Source: Photobacterium sp. SKA34 (GTDB lineage Bacteria; Pseudomonadota; Gammaproteobacteria; Enterobacterales; Vibrionaceae). From it: a stretch of 64,000 nt of DNA. Positions 50,819-60,774 of the stretch are shown piece by piece. The notes beneath the pieces are model-generated. The model saw only the letters and a program-made list of their open reading frames with translations. It had not been told where the DNA came from and ran no database searches. Position 1 is the stretch's first letter. Each line of letters opens with the position of its first letter. The stretch spans positions 82,406 through 146,405 of the forward strand of contig NZ_CH724145.1 of NCBI RefSeq assembly GCF_000153325.1. Direction: 5' to 3'. The translations under genes and the position numbers were made by a program.

Positions 50819-53098
50819 ATGTTTTTTCGCCGTTTGTTTTGCACTGCTATCGTTTTGTTCTCAATATCTTTCAGCCTGCAAGCAAAAACCTACACTGTCC
50901 CTATGCTTTCTGAAGCTAACAGCTTGCTACTTAGTCAGCCTGAGCGAGCACTTTCTATCACCCAAAAATACCTTAGCCAGCGTCGCTTAAGTAAACCTCA
51001 AGACCCAGCTAGAGTACATATAAATGAAGAAAGTGATCATACCATCCGAACACCATTAAATACGGTAAATGCACTGCAGATTCAAGCTAAAGCGCTATCA
51101 ATTTTGCAGCGTTCTGAACAAGCCATTGGTGTTATCAAAAAAGCTGAAAACGTCGCTACTGAACATAACCTTATTTACCCTTTATATGAAAGCCAGTTAT
51201 TACTAGCTACATTCTATTGGGAAAACCTTCGCAATAGCACTACTGCATTAAAAATGCTCGATAATATTGATGTTGAAAGTCGTAAAGCTCCCTCACTCAA
51301 GCTAACAAAACAACTACAAGTTCTTAAATATCGTTCACTAATGTTACGTGCCAACATTGAATCAAGTATTGGTGCTGATGAAAAAGCAGAAAAGCTGTAT
51401 ATCAAAGCCAAAGGTTATTTAGTGGCGTTAGATGATCAAGACGAGCTCATTAATTACCAATTAAAACTGGGTCAACATTATTTAAAGCATCACCACTATG
51501 ATATGGCACTCGATCGTCTACTTAGTGGTTATTGGCTAGCGGTTGAAACGGATGATCAAGGGCAAATTGCCCAAGCTAACTATTATTTAGCTGAGTTATT
51601 TGATGAGCGAAAAGTATTTGATAAAGCACTCGATCATGCTACCCAAGCGGGTGAGTTTTTCGAACGTTATAAGCGCAGTCAGCAACTAGCTAAGACATTA
51701 ACATTAATTGCTTCTATTTATGAACAACAGGGGCGTTATAACTTAGCGCTGGTTCACTATTTCAACGCACTAGATCAAGAAAACCAACTTAAACACGATG
51801 TTCTCTCAGCACGGCTACGTCTAAATATTGCTCGTGTGTATTTGCATTTATACAACTACACCAAAGCAGAAGTTTATATCGTACAAGCACGTAACTTAGC
51901 CCTACAAACGGGTAATGAAAACATTGTGGCAGAAAGCCAAATATTGCAAGGCCAATTAGAGCTTGCTGAAAACAAGCTAGATGATGCGGTAACCTCTCTT
52001 CAAGCCGGTTTAATTTCAGCCAGTCGTATCGGTGCAGTCAAATTACAACTCTTAGGTGAGTCCATCCTTTCTGAAGCCTTTGAAAAGCAAAATGATTACT
52101 ACAACGCGTTATTAAGTCAGCGTCGCTATGAACAGTTATATGCAGGCCAACAAGAAAGTATTGCAAGAAGTAATGTTGAAGTCTTTAAACAACAACAAAA
52201 AATGATGGAGCGCTCACTTAAGCTAGAAGAGATGGAACGTGAGCAATTTGAAAGTGAAAAAGCATTATATAAACAGCAAAAAATCACCATGATTTTAATT
52301 GGTGTTTTAGCCTTTATGCTTTTGCTATTACTCCGTCGCCAACATCTGAATAAACAACTTAAGCAACAACTAGCGCAACTGCGTACCGACTATTATACCC
52401 ATCCCCGTAGTGGTCTACGTAATTTACGAATGCTCAATGCGCGCTTAGCAAATTCACTTCAGCAAAGTAGTGCAAACTTTGAACAGTGGCACTTAGGCGA
52501 AATAATCAATGAACCGCTAAGTGATCGATTACGCTTTGCGCTATTTGAAGTCTCTTGCTTAAAGCGAATTTACTTAGAGCAAGGCTATAAGCAAGGCCTA
52601 GATGCCGAAAAGGCCTTTGGCTTGTATTTACAAGAACAAGTTTTAGAGCCTGCGAGGATCTATCACTTCTCCGATGCCATGTTCTTATATATAGAGCCGA
52701 ACGCACGGTTAAGTTGCGATCCTAAACAATTAGCTGATTCATTACAGCAACTTGTTGATAACTATGCGCTTAAAAACAACCTCAATAATGATATTCAAAT
52801 AGGTATGGCAGAGTACCCATTCTTACCCCGCGCTTATACGGCGATTAATGACCAAGAGCTCATTGATATCTTATTAATGGCAGTCAATGCGGGAATGAAA
52901 ATGAATGACAGTGAACCAGGTAGCCATTGGGTGCACTTATGCGCTATAGATGCAGCACCAGCAGCCAGTTTTGTCTGTGGCGATATTCGTCGGTCTTGCA
53001 TTGAAGGCATCGATAAAGGGCTCGTGAAAGTACGAAGTTCATCCAAATCAGAGATTATCTGGAATAATGATCACAGTACTGACATAAATGTAAGTTAA
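50819..53098 (+). CDS. TPR sensor protein with degenerate GGDEF-like domain
   Basis: A 759-residue predicted membrane protein. Signal peptide MFFRRLFCTAIVLFSISFSLQA, then a periplasmic region of TPR-type helical repeats (about residues 110-450: e.g. YQLKLGQHYLKHHHYDMALDRLLSGYW, YNLALVHYFNALDQENQL), a coiled segment (EEMEREQFESEKALYKQQ), one membrane span (MILIGVLAFMLLLLL, about 490) and a cytoplasmic domain. That domain starts YYTHPRSGLRNLRMLNARL, like a GGDEF domain, but has HFSDAMFLYIE where the GGDEF signature should be. It is therefore not expected to make c-di-GMP. ATG 50819 is preferred over an upstream TTG. Confidence 0.75.
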   Translation: MFFRRLFCTAIVLFSISFSLQAKTYTVPMLSEANSLLLSQPERALSITQKYLSQRRLSKPQDPARVHINEESDHTIRTPLNTVNALQIQAKALSILQRSEQAIGVIKKAENVATEHNLIYPLYESQLLLATFYWENLRNSTTALKMLDNIDVESRKAPSLKLTKQLQVLKYRSLMLRANIESSIGADEKAEKLYIKAKGYLVALDDQDELINYQLKLGQHYLKHHHYDMALDRLLSGYWLAVETDDQGQIAQANYYLAELFDERKVFDKALDHATQAGEFFERYKRSQQLAKTLTLIASIYEQQGRYNLALVHYFNALDQENQLKHDVLSARLRLNIARVYLHLYNYTKAEVYIVQARNLALQTGNENIVAESQILQGQLELAENKLDDAVTSLQAGLISASRIGAVKLQLLGESILSEAFEKQNDYYNALLSQRRYEQLYAGQQESIARSNVEVFKQQQKMMERSLKLEEMEREQFESEKALYKQQKITMILIGVLAFMLLLLLRRQHLNKQLKQQLAQLRTDYYTHPRSGLRNLRMLNARLANSLQQSSANFEQWHLGEIINEPLSDRLRFALFEVSCLKRIYLEQGYKQGLDAEKAFGLYLQEQVLEPARIYHFSDAMFLYIEPNARLSCDPKQLADSLQQLVDNYALKNNLNNDIQIGMAEYPFLPRAYTAINDQELIDILLMAVNAGMKMNDSEPGSHWVHLCAIDAAPAASFVCGDIRRSCIEGIDKGLVKVRSSSKSEIIWNNDHSTDINVS

Positions 53099-53178
53099 GT
53101 TACTCAAGCTTTTTTTTTCGATGTCGAAAATAGTTGATATACGTGTAAGTTTAAGGGTTTGAGGCAGAACAACGATCA

Positions 53179-53226
53179 ATGAAGAAGATAGATATTAATG
53201 CTAATGATGAATACGTAATCCTGTGA
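53179..53226 (+). CDS. Possible 15-codon leader peptide overlapping the next gene
   Basis: ATG 53179 opens MKKIDINANDEYVIL and stops at TGA 53224-53226, overlapping the GTG start of the following gene (GTGA). GAGG lies 14 bases upstream, whereas the downstream GTG has no clear site of its own. It could couple translation, or be a remnant of the original gene start; see the direct repeat noted in the findings. Confidence 0.35.
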   Translation: MKKIDINANDEYVIL

Positions 53227-54782
53227 TAGATATTAATTCGGTTGTTTCTGAAGTGAGTAACTTGAAGCAACGCTTAGATCAAGCTCAACTTTCTTATCGT
53301 GATGCCTCTTTAAAGTCACGACGTGAAATCGTGATTTTAAAACGCCTTATCACACGATTAGTCATCGCTTGTAGAGGAATAAATTCTGAACTCGATGAGC
53401 GTTTAGAAAGTATTCGTCACGAGTTAGAACAACCGACAGATATCAGTAAACTTATCCCTCGCTTAGCTGTCATTGAACGTTTAGTTAATCAACAAGCTGA
53501 TATTGTTCATAAACAGAATCTACGCTTAAATCAAAAGATTCATCAAGCGGGAGAAACGCTTTCTCGCCATCGTGGTTTACCCGTCCAGTTACGACGTGAT
53601 CTACGCGCTGTACTGAACCATGATTCTGGCGTGCTACTCGACAACCATCGCCGTATTTTTCGTTTGTTAGAACTTTATGAACGAACGGTAAAACTAGGTT
53701 CAGCGACCAAAATTACCCATACAGCAGACGTTGTAGAAAAATCCACACATCATCTTGAGCTAATTGCCGAGTTACAACATCTTATTACTGAAATAGATTT
53801 TAACGGTGAACATGGGAATCAGCTAATTGAGATCAAATCTCAACTCAACAACGAACTTGATACTCAACAACTGACAAAAATTCAGTTTCAAGTTTTACGT
53901 TTGATCTTAGATGCCACTTTGTATGAACGCCAAGCTTCACAACGTTTTCTTAATAACATTAATAGTGACTTAGCCGAGCTGCATAAAGATACCCATCAAA
54001 CAGCAGACAAATCGTACACATTACATCAACACAGAAGCGAATTGGATAACGAATTATCACACGCTACCCAACAACTAAAAATAAGCTTATCTGATAGCAC
54101 GAACCTAGAAAATAAACGTCCAACGCTTGATGCTGTCGTGAACGAGATAGGTAATATTGTAGAAAGAAATTTGGCACTTCAAGAACGTGAACAAGCACTT
54201 ATTGAGCAACAGCAACATAACGAAAAACAAATTCAACAGTTGATCCAACAAACCCATAGTTATCGTCAACGTCTGCATGATCAAGAACAAAGCATGCTGC
54301 GAGACACATTAACTCTAGCCTATAACCGTAATGCCTTTATGGATCGTATTGAACATGAGTATCACAACTGGAAACGTTATGAATACGCACTACCTGTTGC
54401 GCTTATTGATGTTGATAGTTTCGGTGAGATAAACAATAAATTCGGTCACCTTGCGGGTGATAAAGCATTAAAAATTATCGCTAAAAACATTCAACAATGT
54501 TTATCTGATACTGATTATTTAGCACGTTTTAGCAGTGATGAATTTATGCTTATCATGCCAGATTGTGATGAACAAAATCGCAATACAAAGCTTGCTAATA
54601 TTCGAGAGGCTATCAGCCAACTCCCCTTCCGATTTAAAGATCAAAACCTGTCTATTTCGGTCTCTATCGGCGCAACCTTATTTGAAGGGAGTGATGACCA
54701 TCATGTAGTCATCGAGCGAACAGTAAAAGCATTAGCAAGCGCAAAAAGTGCTGGAACCAATCGCTTAATTTGGATCTTTTAA
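53223..54782 (+). CDS. GGDEF-domain protein with variant SSDEF signature
   Basis: A 519-residue cytoplasmic protein without membrane spans. Residues 1-345 are helical and coiled coil (many Gln/Glu/Leu heptads), then a GGDEF domain (about 350-519) with LTLAYNRNAFMDRI, VALIDVDSFGEINNKFGHLAGDKAL (metal-binding Asp present) and ARFSSDEFMLIMP. The signature is SSDEF: the two glycines that contact GTP are replaced by serines, so activity is doubtful though the acidic residues remain. Start is GTG 53223 with weak upstream signals. It follows the TPR/GGDEF-like gene in the same direction. Confidence 0.82.
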   Translation: MIDINSVVSEVSNLKQRLDQAQLSYRDASLKSRREIVILKRLITRLVIACRGINSELDERLESIRHELEQPTDISKLIPRLAVIERLVNQQADIVHKQNLRLNQKIHQAGETLSRHRGLPVQLRRDLRAVLNHDSGVLLDNHRRIFRLLELYERTVKLGSATKITHTADVVEKSTHHLELIAELQHLITEIDFNGEHGNQLIEIKSQLNNELDTQQLTKIQFQVLRLILDATLYERQASQRFLNNINSDLAELHKDTHQTADKSYTLHQHRSELDNELSHATQQLKISLSDSTNLENKRPTLDAVVNEIGNIVERNLALQEREQALIEQQQHNEKQIQQLIQQTHSYRQRLHDQEQSMLRDTLTLAYNRNAFMDRIEHEYHNWKRYEYALPVALIDVDSFGEINNKFGHLAGDKALKIIAKNIQQCLSDTDYLARFSSDEFMLIMPDCDEQNRNTKLANIREAISQLPFRFKDQNLSISVSIGATLFEGSDDHHVVIERTVKALASAKSAGTNRLIWIF

Positions 54783-55051
54783 AACGCCAAGCAAGCACTT
54801 TTTCTTAAATACCTTTCTTATAACTTAATATGATAGTGAAAATAGACGCCTGATTTTTATTATTAACATCTAGTCAAACGCCTATTCACTGTGTATGGTA
54901 ATAAAAATAAACACTATTTTAATGCTTCCTCCTACACCTTCTATAGTAAATACCTGATGGGGGAATAACCTCAAATCATCAACATACTCTGCTTGATTTT
55001 CGCATATCGCAAGAACCAAACTGAGCTTTCATTGTTTCCAGGGAGGTTACT

Positions 55052-56425
55052 ATGATCACACATATCAGTCCTGTTGGGGCTATGTCCCTGCTTTCCCAAA
55101 TAGAAGTTGATAGCTTAAAAGCAACCGCTTCCAGTGATTTATACCGCCTATATCGTAACTGTTCACTGGCTGTACTTAATTCCGGTAGCCATACCGATAA
55201 CTCAAAAGAACTTTTAGAAAAAAATAAAGATTTTGATATCAACCTTAAACGTCGCGAACGTGGTATCAAGTTAGAATTGGTCAACCCACCTGAGCATGCA
55301 TTTGTAGATGGTAAGATCATTACGGGTATTCAAGAGCATATGTTCTCAGTATTGCGCGATATTATTTATGTCGATATGCATGTTGCTCGCCGTAACGACA
55401 TAGATCTTAGTAGCGCACCACACATCACTGATTTTGTATTTAGCTTACTACGTAATGCTCGCACTCTTCATGCAGGCGAAGATCCAAATATTGTTGTTTG
55501 TTGGGGCGGCCACTCTATCAACCCTACTGAATACCAATACACCCGTGAAGTGGGCAATGAACTAGGTCTTCGTGAACTCAATGTCTGTACGGGGTGTGGA
55601 CCTGGCGCAATGGAAGGGCCAATGAAAGGGGCAGCTATCGGTCATGCGAAGCAACGCTATGGCAGTAGCCGTTTTATAGGGTTAACTGAACCTTCAATTA
55701 TTGCCGCAGAGCCACCAAATCCAATCGTTAATGAATTAGTCATTCTGCCTGATATTGAAAAACGTTTAGAAGCTTTTGTTCGCGTTGGACACGGTATTAT
55801 TATTTTCCCAGGCGGTGCAGGTACTGCGGAAGAATTGCTCTATATCCTAGGGGTGCTGATGCAGCCTGAAAATGCCGAACAACCGATGCCGGTAGTCTTA
55901 ACAGGACCGAAAGAAAGTGAAGATTACTTCCGTACGCTTGATAATTTTATTCAGCACACTTTAGGTGAAGAAGCGACCAAGCATTATCAGATCATCATTG
56001 ACGATCCTGAACAAGTCGCACAAGTCATGAAAACAGCCATGGCCAAGGTTAAAGAGCATCGTCGAGAAATCGGTGATGCCTACTGCTTTAATTGGTCACT
56101 TAAGATCCCTGAAGAATTTCAGATGCCCTTTGCACCCACTCATGAAGCAATGGCAAATTTGGATCTGCATATGGATCAGCCCGAAGATAAACTTGCAGCC
56201 AACCTTCGTCGTGCTTTCTCTGGAATTGTCGCAGGTAATGTCAAAGAAGAAGGTATTCATGAAATTGAACGCCATGGCCGCTTCAAAATCGATGGTGATA
56301 AATATTTAATGGATCATATGGATAAGCTGTTACAAGATTTTGTTAAACAGCAACGAATGAAGTTACCTGGCAGCAAATATGAACCCTGCTATGAAATTAT
56401 AACAGCAGATAAAGCAACAAAATAA
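55052..56425 (+). CDS. ppnN: Pyrimidine/purine nucleotide 5'-monophosphate nucleosidase
   Basis: Cleaves nucleoside monophosphates to base and ribose 5-phosphate; E. coli PpnN (YgdH) is stimulated by (p)ppGpp. LOG-like core with [26 protein letters not shown] and [18 protein letters not shown] (PGGxGTxxE). N-terminal ([18 protein letters not shown]) and C-terminal regions are as in YgdH. It has 457 residues (E. coli 454). ATG is preceded by GGGAGG. Upstream of xni, separated by a weak terminator. Confidence 0.96.
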   Translation: MITHISPVGAMSLLSQIEVDSLKATASSDLYRLYRNCSLAVLNSGSHTDNSKELLEKNKDFDINLKRRERGIKLELVNPPEHAFVDGKIITGIQEHMFSVLRDIIYVDMHVARRNDIDLSSAPHITDFVFSLLRNARTLHAGEDPNIVVCWGGHSINPTEYQYTREVGNELGLRELNVCTGCGPGAMEGPMKGAAIGHAKQRYGSSRFIGLTEPSIIAAEPPNPIVNELVILPDIEKRLEAFVRVGHGIIIFPGGAGTAEELLYILGVLMQPENAEQPMPVVLTGPKESEDYFRTLDNFIQHTLGEEATKHYQIIIDDPEQVAQVMKTAMAKVKEHRREIGDAYCFNWSLKIPEEFQMPFAPTHEAMANLDLHMDQPEDKLAANLRRAFSGIVAGNVKEEGIHEIERHGRFKIDGDKYLMDHMDKLLQDFVKQQRMKLPGSKYEPCYEIITADKATK

Positions 56426-56457
56426 TCACAACATCGGTGATTATAATTGCGTACAAT

Positions 56458-56480
56458 AAGGGGCTTTAGTGCTCCTTTTT
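56458..56480 (+). terminator. Probable terminator of ppnN
   Basis: AAGGGGC/GCTCCTT 7-bp stem with one G-U pair, a 6-nt loop and a T run, 33 bp after the ppnN stop. Confidence 0.65.
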
Positions 56481-56499
56481 ATTTACAAAGAACTTGTTT

Positions 56500-57276
56500 A
56501 TGGCTATCCACCTTGTTGTTATTGACGCTCTTAATCTCATTCGTCGTGTTCATGCGGCTCGTCCTGGTGAACCTGATGTAAAAGCGACAGCAGATACCTG
56601 TTGTCGAGCACTGAAAAAAATCATTAAGATCAGCCAACCAACCCATATTGTAGCTGTATTCGATCATAATGGTGATGATCGAGGCTGGCGAGCAGAGCTT
56701 CTTCCTCACTACAAAGAAGGAAGAAAACCCATGCCTGATGAGCTCATGACGGGGATGGATATTATTCAAGATGCCTTTATGGAGATAGGCATTGACTCAC
56801 TGCTCTCTGACGGTGATGAAGCCGATGATCTCGTCGCTACCCTTGCGCTTAAAGTCGCCTCTCGTGGTGAGCAAGTAACCATCATTTCAACGGATAAAGG
56901 TTACTGCCAGTTGTTACAACCGACACTGCGCATTCGTGATTACTTCCAAGAGCGCTGGCTCGATAGTGCTTTTATTGAAAAGGAATATGGCGTAGCACCA
57001 GATAAGCTAACGGATTATTGGGGGCTTGCTGGGATAAGTTCGAGTAAGATTCCTGGTATTGCAGGTATCGGCCCTAAAGCCGCTGTAGAGTTACTCAGCC
57101 AATACCCAACGTTAGAAACTATTTTGGCTGCAGATGATCTGCCTGCTAAATGGCAAAAGAAAATCACAGGTCATCATGAGGTAGCATTAGCTAGCAAAGC
57201 CGTTTCAAGTTTAAAAACCGATTTAGAGCTAGGTTTTAACCTGCAAGATATTCGTTACATCACGCCAAAAGCCTAA
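56500..57276 (+). CDS. xni: Flap endonuclease Xni
   Basis: Structure-specific 5' nuclease of the FEN family, related to the N-terminal domain of DNA polymerase I. Motifs: LVVIDALNLIRRVHAAR, AVFDHNGDDRGWRAELLPHYKEGRKPMP, LSDGDEADDLVATLA (metal-binding acidic cluster), STDKGYCQLL, and the H3TH region GIAGIGPKAAVELL. ATG 56500 (MAIHLVVIDALN) is chosen over an upstream TTG; 258 residues (E. coli 251). Also known as YgdG/ExoIX. Confidence 0.95.
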   Translation: MAIHLVVIDALNLIRRVHAARPGEPDVKATADTCCRALKKIIKISQPTHIVAVFDHNGDDRGWRAELLPHYKEGRKPMPDELMTGMDIIQDAFMEIGIDSLLSDGDEADDLVATLALKVASRGEQVTIISTDKGYCQLLQPTLRIRDYFQERWLDSAFIEKEYGVAPDKLTDYWGLAGISSSKIPGIAGIGPKAAVELLSQYPTLETILAADDLPAKWQKKITGHHEVALASKAVSSLKTDLELGFNLQDIRYITPKA

Positions 57277-57291
57277 GAGATTCTCGATACA

Positions 57292-57320
57292 AAAATGCCA
57301 CTGCAATACAGTGGCATTTT
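57292..57320. terminator. Bidirectional terminator between xni and rlmM
   Basis: Perfect 12-bp stem AAAATGCCACTG/CAGTGGCATTTT with a 5-nt loop between convergent genes. Confidence 0.93.
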
Positions 57321-57351
57321 TTAATTAACCTATCTCGGTTATCTCTTTCAC

Positions 57352-58437
57352 TTAGTGTGGAGAGCGTGTATCTAGACGCTGAATGTGAACCGTAATTTCT
57401 TCGCGATCATGGTATAAATGCTTCGCTTGAAGCTTAAACTTTACACCATTCTGAATAAGGAAAACTTTCAGATTTTCAATATCTTGAAGCACTTCATCAT
57501 AACGACCTTTCATCGGTAATTTTAAGTTAAAGATCGCTTCTTTTGCCCACGCTTTAATTAACCACTCACCCATTAAGTGAGCAACTCGCGCTGGCTTTTC
57601 AATCATGTCACAAACAATCCACGTAACGTTCTTACGCGCTGGCTCAAATTTAAAACCATCAACTGCATGGTATTTAACTTGGCCTGTATCCATCAAACTT
57701 TGTGCCATTGTACCGTTATCAATCGCGTGAACGAACATCGAGCGTTTCACTAACTGATATGTCCAACCACCAGGACAAGCACCTAAATCAACACCCCACA
57801 TACCTGGCGCTAAACGCTCATCCCACTCGTGGCGAGGAATAAATACGTGAAATGCTTCTTCTAATTTCAACGTTGAGCGACTTGGCGCATCTGCTGGGAA
57901 TTTTAAGCGTGGAATGCCCATAAAGAACTGTGAGTTATTCGAGCTGTAAGAATAACCTACGAAACAACAACCCGGTGCAACGAAACATACATGTAGCACA
58001 GGTTTTTTGCTGTTATCTTTCGTATAAAGAACTTCACGCTTGCGCATAGCTTGACGTAGTGGCACCGTAAATTTACGACAGAATTTTAATAATTCTTTCG
58101 CTTCATTGGTATCTGGTGTTTCAACACGAAGATCACCACAGCGTGGGAACTCATCATCAATCGCTTCTAAGATCGGAGAAATACGATCATCAGCCGGTAA
58201 ATCCGTTAACATCTGCGATGCCGAAAACATTTGACGTGCAAAAATTAACTGTGAAAATGGTTGTAGCTGAATAAATTTATCCGCATCACCAGCTTGATAA
58301 AATTCAAATAAGACATAACCTGAATTGTTTTTTACCCGAGGGAAACCAAACAATTCCAGCGTATTTGCTTTGTCTTGAACTTCACCCGCACATTCTTTTT
58401 CAAAGCCAGGACGACAATACAATAAAACATGATTCAC
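57352..58437 (-). CDS. rlmM: 23S rRNA (cytidine(2498)-2'-O)-methyltransferase
   Basis: Methylates C2498 of 23S rRNA. N-terminal THUMP-like domain (about 1-180: [24 protein letters not shown]) and a C-terminal Rossmann methyltransferase domain with [23 protein letters not shown] (SAM site, about 210-230) and the K-D-K-E-type catalytic residues in [10 protein letters not shown] and [13 protein letters not shown]. It has 361 residues (E. coli 366). Preceded by ygdD by 10 bp. Confidence 0.96.
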   Translation of the reverse strand: MNHVLLYCRPGFEKECAGEVQDKANTLELFGFPRVKNNSGYVLFEFYQAGDADKFIQLQPFSQLIFARQMFSASQMLTDLPADDRISPILEAIDDEFPRCGDLRVETPDTNEAKELLKFCRKFTVPLRQAMRKREVLYTKDNSKKPVLHVCFVAPGCCFVGYSYSSNNSQFFMGIPRLKFPADAPSRSTLKLEEAFHVFIPRHEWDERLAPGMWGVDLGACPGGWTYQLVKRSMFVHAIDNGTMAQSLMDTGQVKYHAVDGFKFEPARKNVTWIVCDMIEKPARVAHLMGEWLIKAWAKEAIFNLKLPMKGRYDEVLQDIENLKVFLIQNGVKFKLQAKHLYHDREEITVHIQRLDTRSPH

Positions 58438-58447
58438 GTTGGAACCC

Positions 58448-58840
58448 TCAAGCTGAACGCCAGGCTGCTACTGCAAGCATTACCCAGCCAATAATAAAAC
58501 ATACTCCGCCCATCGGTGTGATGGGACCAAACCACTTAATATCTGTTAATGCCAATGCATATAAACTGCCACTAAAACAGATTATACCAAGGGTGAAAAA
58601 CAGAGCGGCGTATGATACAGCTTTTGACGAAAAAAAGCGTGTCAATATTCCACAACCCAATAATGCGAATGTATGCCACGCTTGATATTGTACGCCAGTC
58701 TTAAATACATCGAGTAAATAAGGCGATAAGTGCTGCTTTAAACCGTGTGCAGCAAATGCTCCTAGCCCCACCGTTAATGCACCACTCATTGCCGCGATAA
58801 AGAGCATCCAACGAGTGCGGTTTTGTAATGGTTCAGTCAC
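58448..58840 (-). CDS. ygdD: DUF423 family membrane protein YgdD
   Basis: A 130-residue inner-membrane protein with four predicted spans; [51 protein letters not shown] is the DUF423 signature. Function unknown. It overlaps the end of the hydrolase gene upstream by 8 bp and is followed by rlmM, the same pair as E. coli ygdD-rlmM. Confidence 0.92.
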   Translation of the reverse strand: MTEPLQNRTRWMLFIAAMSGALTVGLGAFAAHGLKQHLSPYLLDVFKTGVQYQAWHTFALLGCGILTRFFSSKAVSYAALFFTLGIICFSGSLYALALTDIKWFGPITPMGGVCFIIGWVMLAVAAWRSA

Positions 58841-59510
58841 AACAGCACTCCTTAATAAACCGCGCTAATCGCTCAATAGTGGTAGCTATATTGCTCGCTT
58901 CCGTAAAACCTGAGGCTTTTCGCGGTTTAAAACTATGATCACCGTCAGGAAGAAACGCAATCTCTACATTGGGAGAAAACGCCCATTGTGCTATTTCTGC
59001 TTTAGTACCAAACGTGTCTCGCTCACCTTGTAGGATCAATGTTGGAACCGAAATCGACGCCAAATGATCACCGCGAAAATTTTCAGGTTTCCCTGGAGGG
59101 TGAAAAGGAAAACCTAAACACACTACGCCTTTCACTTTCTCTGCGCAGTTTTCTACATCAGGGCTTTGAGCTGCAATCTCTGTTGCCATAATACTCGACA
59201 TTCTACCGCCCATTGATTTGCCGCCAATGAATAACGAACTGCCAGCAAAGGTTTCAATATGACGTTGAAAATCAATCAAGAGTTTTGGTTGGCGATCAGG
59301 CGGGCGCTTTTTACCATCTTCAGCAAGTTTAACCATATAAGGAAAATTAAACCGTACCACCCGAATATCATACAAGGCTAAACCTTCAGCGACTGCCGTC
59401 ATAAAGGTATGATCCATTCCCGCCCCTGCACCATGCGCAAACAGAAATGTTGCTACAGCGGTACCTGATTTAGGTTCGTTAATTATGTATTCACTGGCTA
59501 AGTTCGACAT
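58833..59510 (-). CDS. Alpha/beta hydrolase of the KANL3/Tex30 (dienelactone hydrolase-like) type
   Basis: Predicted serine hydrolase, substrate unknown. The nucleophile elbow is GGKSMGGR (Ser about residue 99), the oxyanion region FLFAHGAGAGMDHTFM, and late catalytic residues LILQGERDTFG (Asp) and PDGDHSFKPRKASG (His). ATG 59510 behind GAGG gives 225 residues and overlaps the gcvA coding end by 20 bp, so it is probably translated from the gcvA transcript. In E. coli this gene is absent between gcvA and ygdD. Confidence 0.85.
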   Translation of the reverse strand: MSNLASEYIINEPKSGTAVATFLFAHGAGAGMDHTFMTAVAEGLALYDIRVVRFNFPYMVKLAEDGKKRPPDRQPKLLIDFQRHIETFAGSSLFIGGKSMGGRMSSIMATEIAAQSPDVENCAEKVKGVVCLGFPFHPPGKPENFRGDHLASISVPTLILQGERDTFGTKAEIAQWAFSPNVEIAFLPDGDHSFKPRKASGFTEASNIATTIERLARFIKECCCD

Positions 59511-60411
59511 CAGGCATATCCTCTTGTTCACGACGTGCTTTGGCTAACACCCAATCTCTAAATATTTGAATTCGCCCAGTATCAGCTTGGCGCTCTTGGC
59601 AAACAAAATAGAAAGCGTTTTTACTGACTAACACTTCATCAAATGGACACACCAAGCGCCCAGCTTCTAATTCTGGTTGCGCTAATACATTATTTCCCAG
59701 CGCGATTCCCTGACCATGAGCTGCAGCTTGTAGCACCATGGTTGAATGACTGAAAATAGGTCCTTGGTTAACGTTAACCCCTTGCAAGTCATAATGACGA
59801 ACATAATTCTTCCACTCTTTTCGAGAAGTATCGTGTAACAAGGTGTGTAGTTTTAAATCATCTAATGTGCGCAGCGGTTTCGTCCCTGTCAGCAGCATTG
59901 GCGAACAAACAGGCATCATGAACTCTTGATACAATTTATCGGCACGTAGACCTGACCAATTACCTCGACCATAATAAATCGCCACATCGACATCATCTGT
60001 GAGCGATCCTTCATCCAAATCGACCGCCTTAATGCGCACATCAATATCAGGATGTTGTTCATTAAAATCAGTTAAACGTGGCACCAACCATTGGATGGCA
60101 AAACTAGGAGGTAAACTAATGGTTAATGCGCCTTTAGCACCACGTTCCAGGACCTTATCAGTAGCATCTGATATCGCTGAAAAGATATCTTTAATATCGA
60201 GAAAGTAGCCCTGTCCTTCCTCTGTTAGCAATAGGGAACGATTACGACGACGGAATAACTTTAAGCCTAGAAATTCTTCTAACGCTTTAATTTGATGACT
60301 AACTGCGGCTTGAGTAACAAATAATTCTTCAGCTGCACGAGTAAAACTCAAGTGTCTTGCTGCCGCCTCAAACACCTTCAATGAGTTGAGCGGAGGTAAA
60401 CGTCTAGACAT
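59491..60411 (-). CDS. gcvA: LysR-type transcriptional regulator GcvA
   Basis: Activates the glycine cleavage operon and the GcvB small RNA when glycine is plentiful. The N-terminal winged helix RLPPLNSLKVFEAAARHLSFTRAAEELFVTQAAVSHQIKALEEFLGLKLFRRRNRSLLLTEEG is almost the same as E. coli GcvA; the effector domain has the LPPSFAIQWLVPRL and DVDVAIYYGRGNW blocks. It has 306 residues (E. coli 305). Divergent from the GcvB candidate, as in E. coli. Confidence 0.97.
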   Translation of the reverse strand: MSRRLPPLNSLKVFEAAARHLSFTRAAEELFVTQAAVSHQIKALEEFLGLKLFRRRNRSLLLTEEGQGYFLDIKDIFSAISDATDKVLERGAKGALTISLPPSFAIQWLVPRLTDFNEQHPDIDVRIKAVDLDEGSLTDDVDVAIYYGRGNWSGLRADKLYQEFMMPVCSPMLLTGTKPLRTLDDLKLHTLLHDTSRKEWKNYVRHYDLQGVNVNQGPIFSHSTMVLQAAAHGQGIALGNNVLAQPELEAGRLVCPFDEVLVSKNAFYFVCQERQADTGRIQIFRDWVLAKARREQEDMPDVELSQ

Positions 60412-60457
60412 ACTTTTCTCGATTATTTAATACATTAGTTTTTTTAATCCTGAACAT

Positions 60458-60692
60458 TATAAATTGTCCATTGTTCAACTACTAGAGAAACCCTATTATC
60501 TGCCACACAATATTGATTTAATCCTCTGTTTTTGCCCTCAGGCCAACCAGCTTAATCAATATTGTGTGTTGTGTTTGCATATTATCCGAATCCTTTCGGA
60601 CGGATGGAATAACTATCCTTTATTTCCTGTATTTTTGACTATCCAGTCAAAGCTATTTTTAGCACTGCGCCCCAACGCAGTGCTATTTTTTT
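60458..60692 (+). ncRNA. gcvB: GcvB small RNA candidate with its -10 element
   Basis: Hfq-dependent RNA that represses amino acid and peptide uptake genes. TATAAA at 60458-60463 puts the start near 60470. The G/U-rich R1 seed is ATTGTGTGTTGTGTTTGC (60561-60578), followed by hairpins CCGAA/TTCGG and TTGAC/GTCAA. The terminator AGCACTGCG/CGCAGTGCT plus T7 (60661-60692) resembles that of E. coli GcvB. Divergent placement from gcvA is the E. coli arrangement. Unusually, a 15-bp inverted repeat pairs half of R1. A 92-codon frame overlaps the RNA and is judged spurious. The rest of 60412-60774 shows nothing else. Confidence 0.8.
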
Positions 60693-60774
60693 ATCAATAT
60701 AAAGCCATCAATACTTGCTCTCAGCCTTATTTATTAGCATGATCCTTCGTTCAACCTTAGCTATGTGAACAACC

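Noticed and set aside
60464-60742. 92-codon reading frame between gcvA and csdA
   Set aside because: It runs through the R1 region and terminator hairpin of the GcvB candidate and starts at the predicted transcription start, so it is not likely to be translated.
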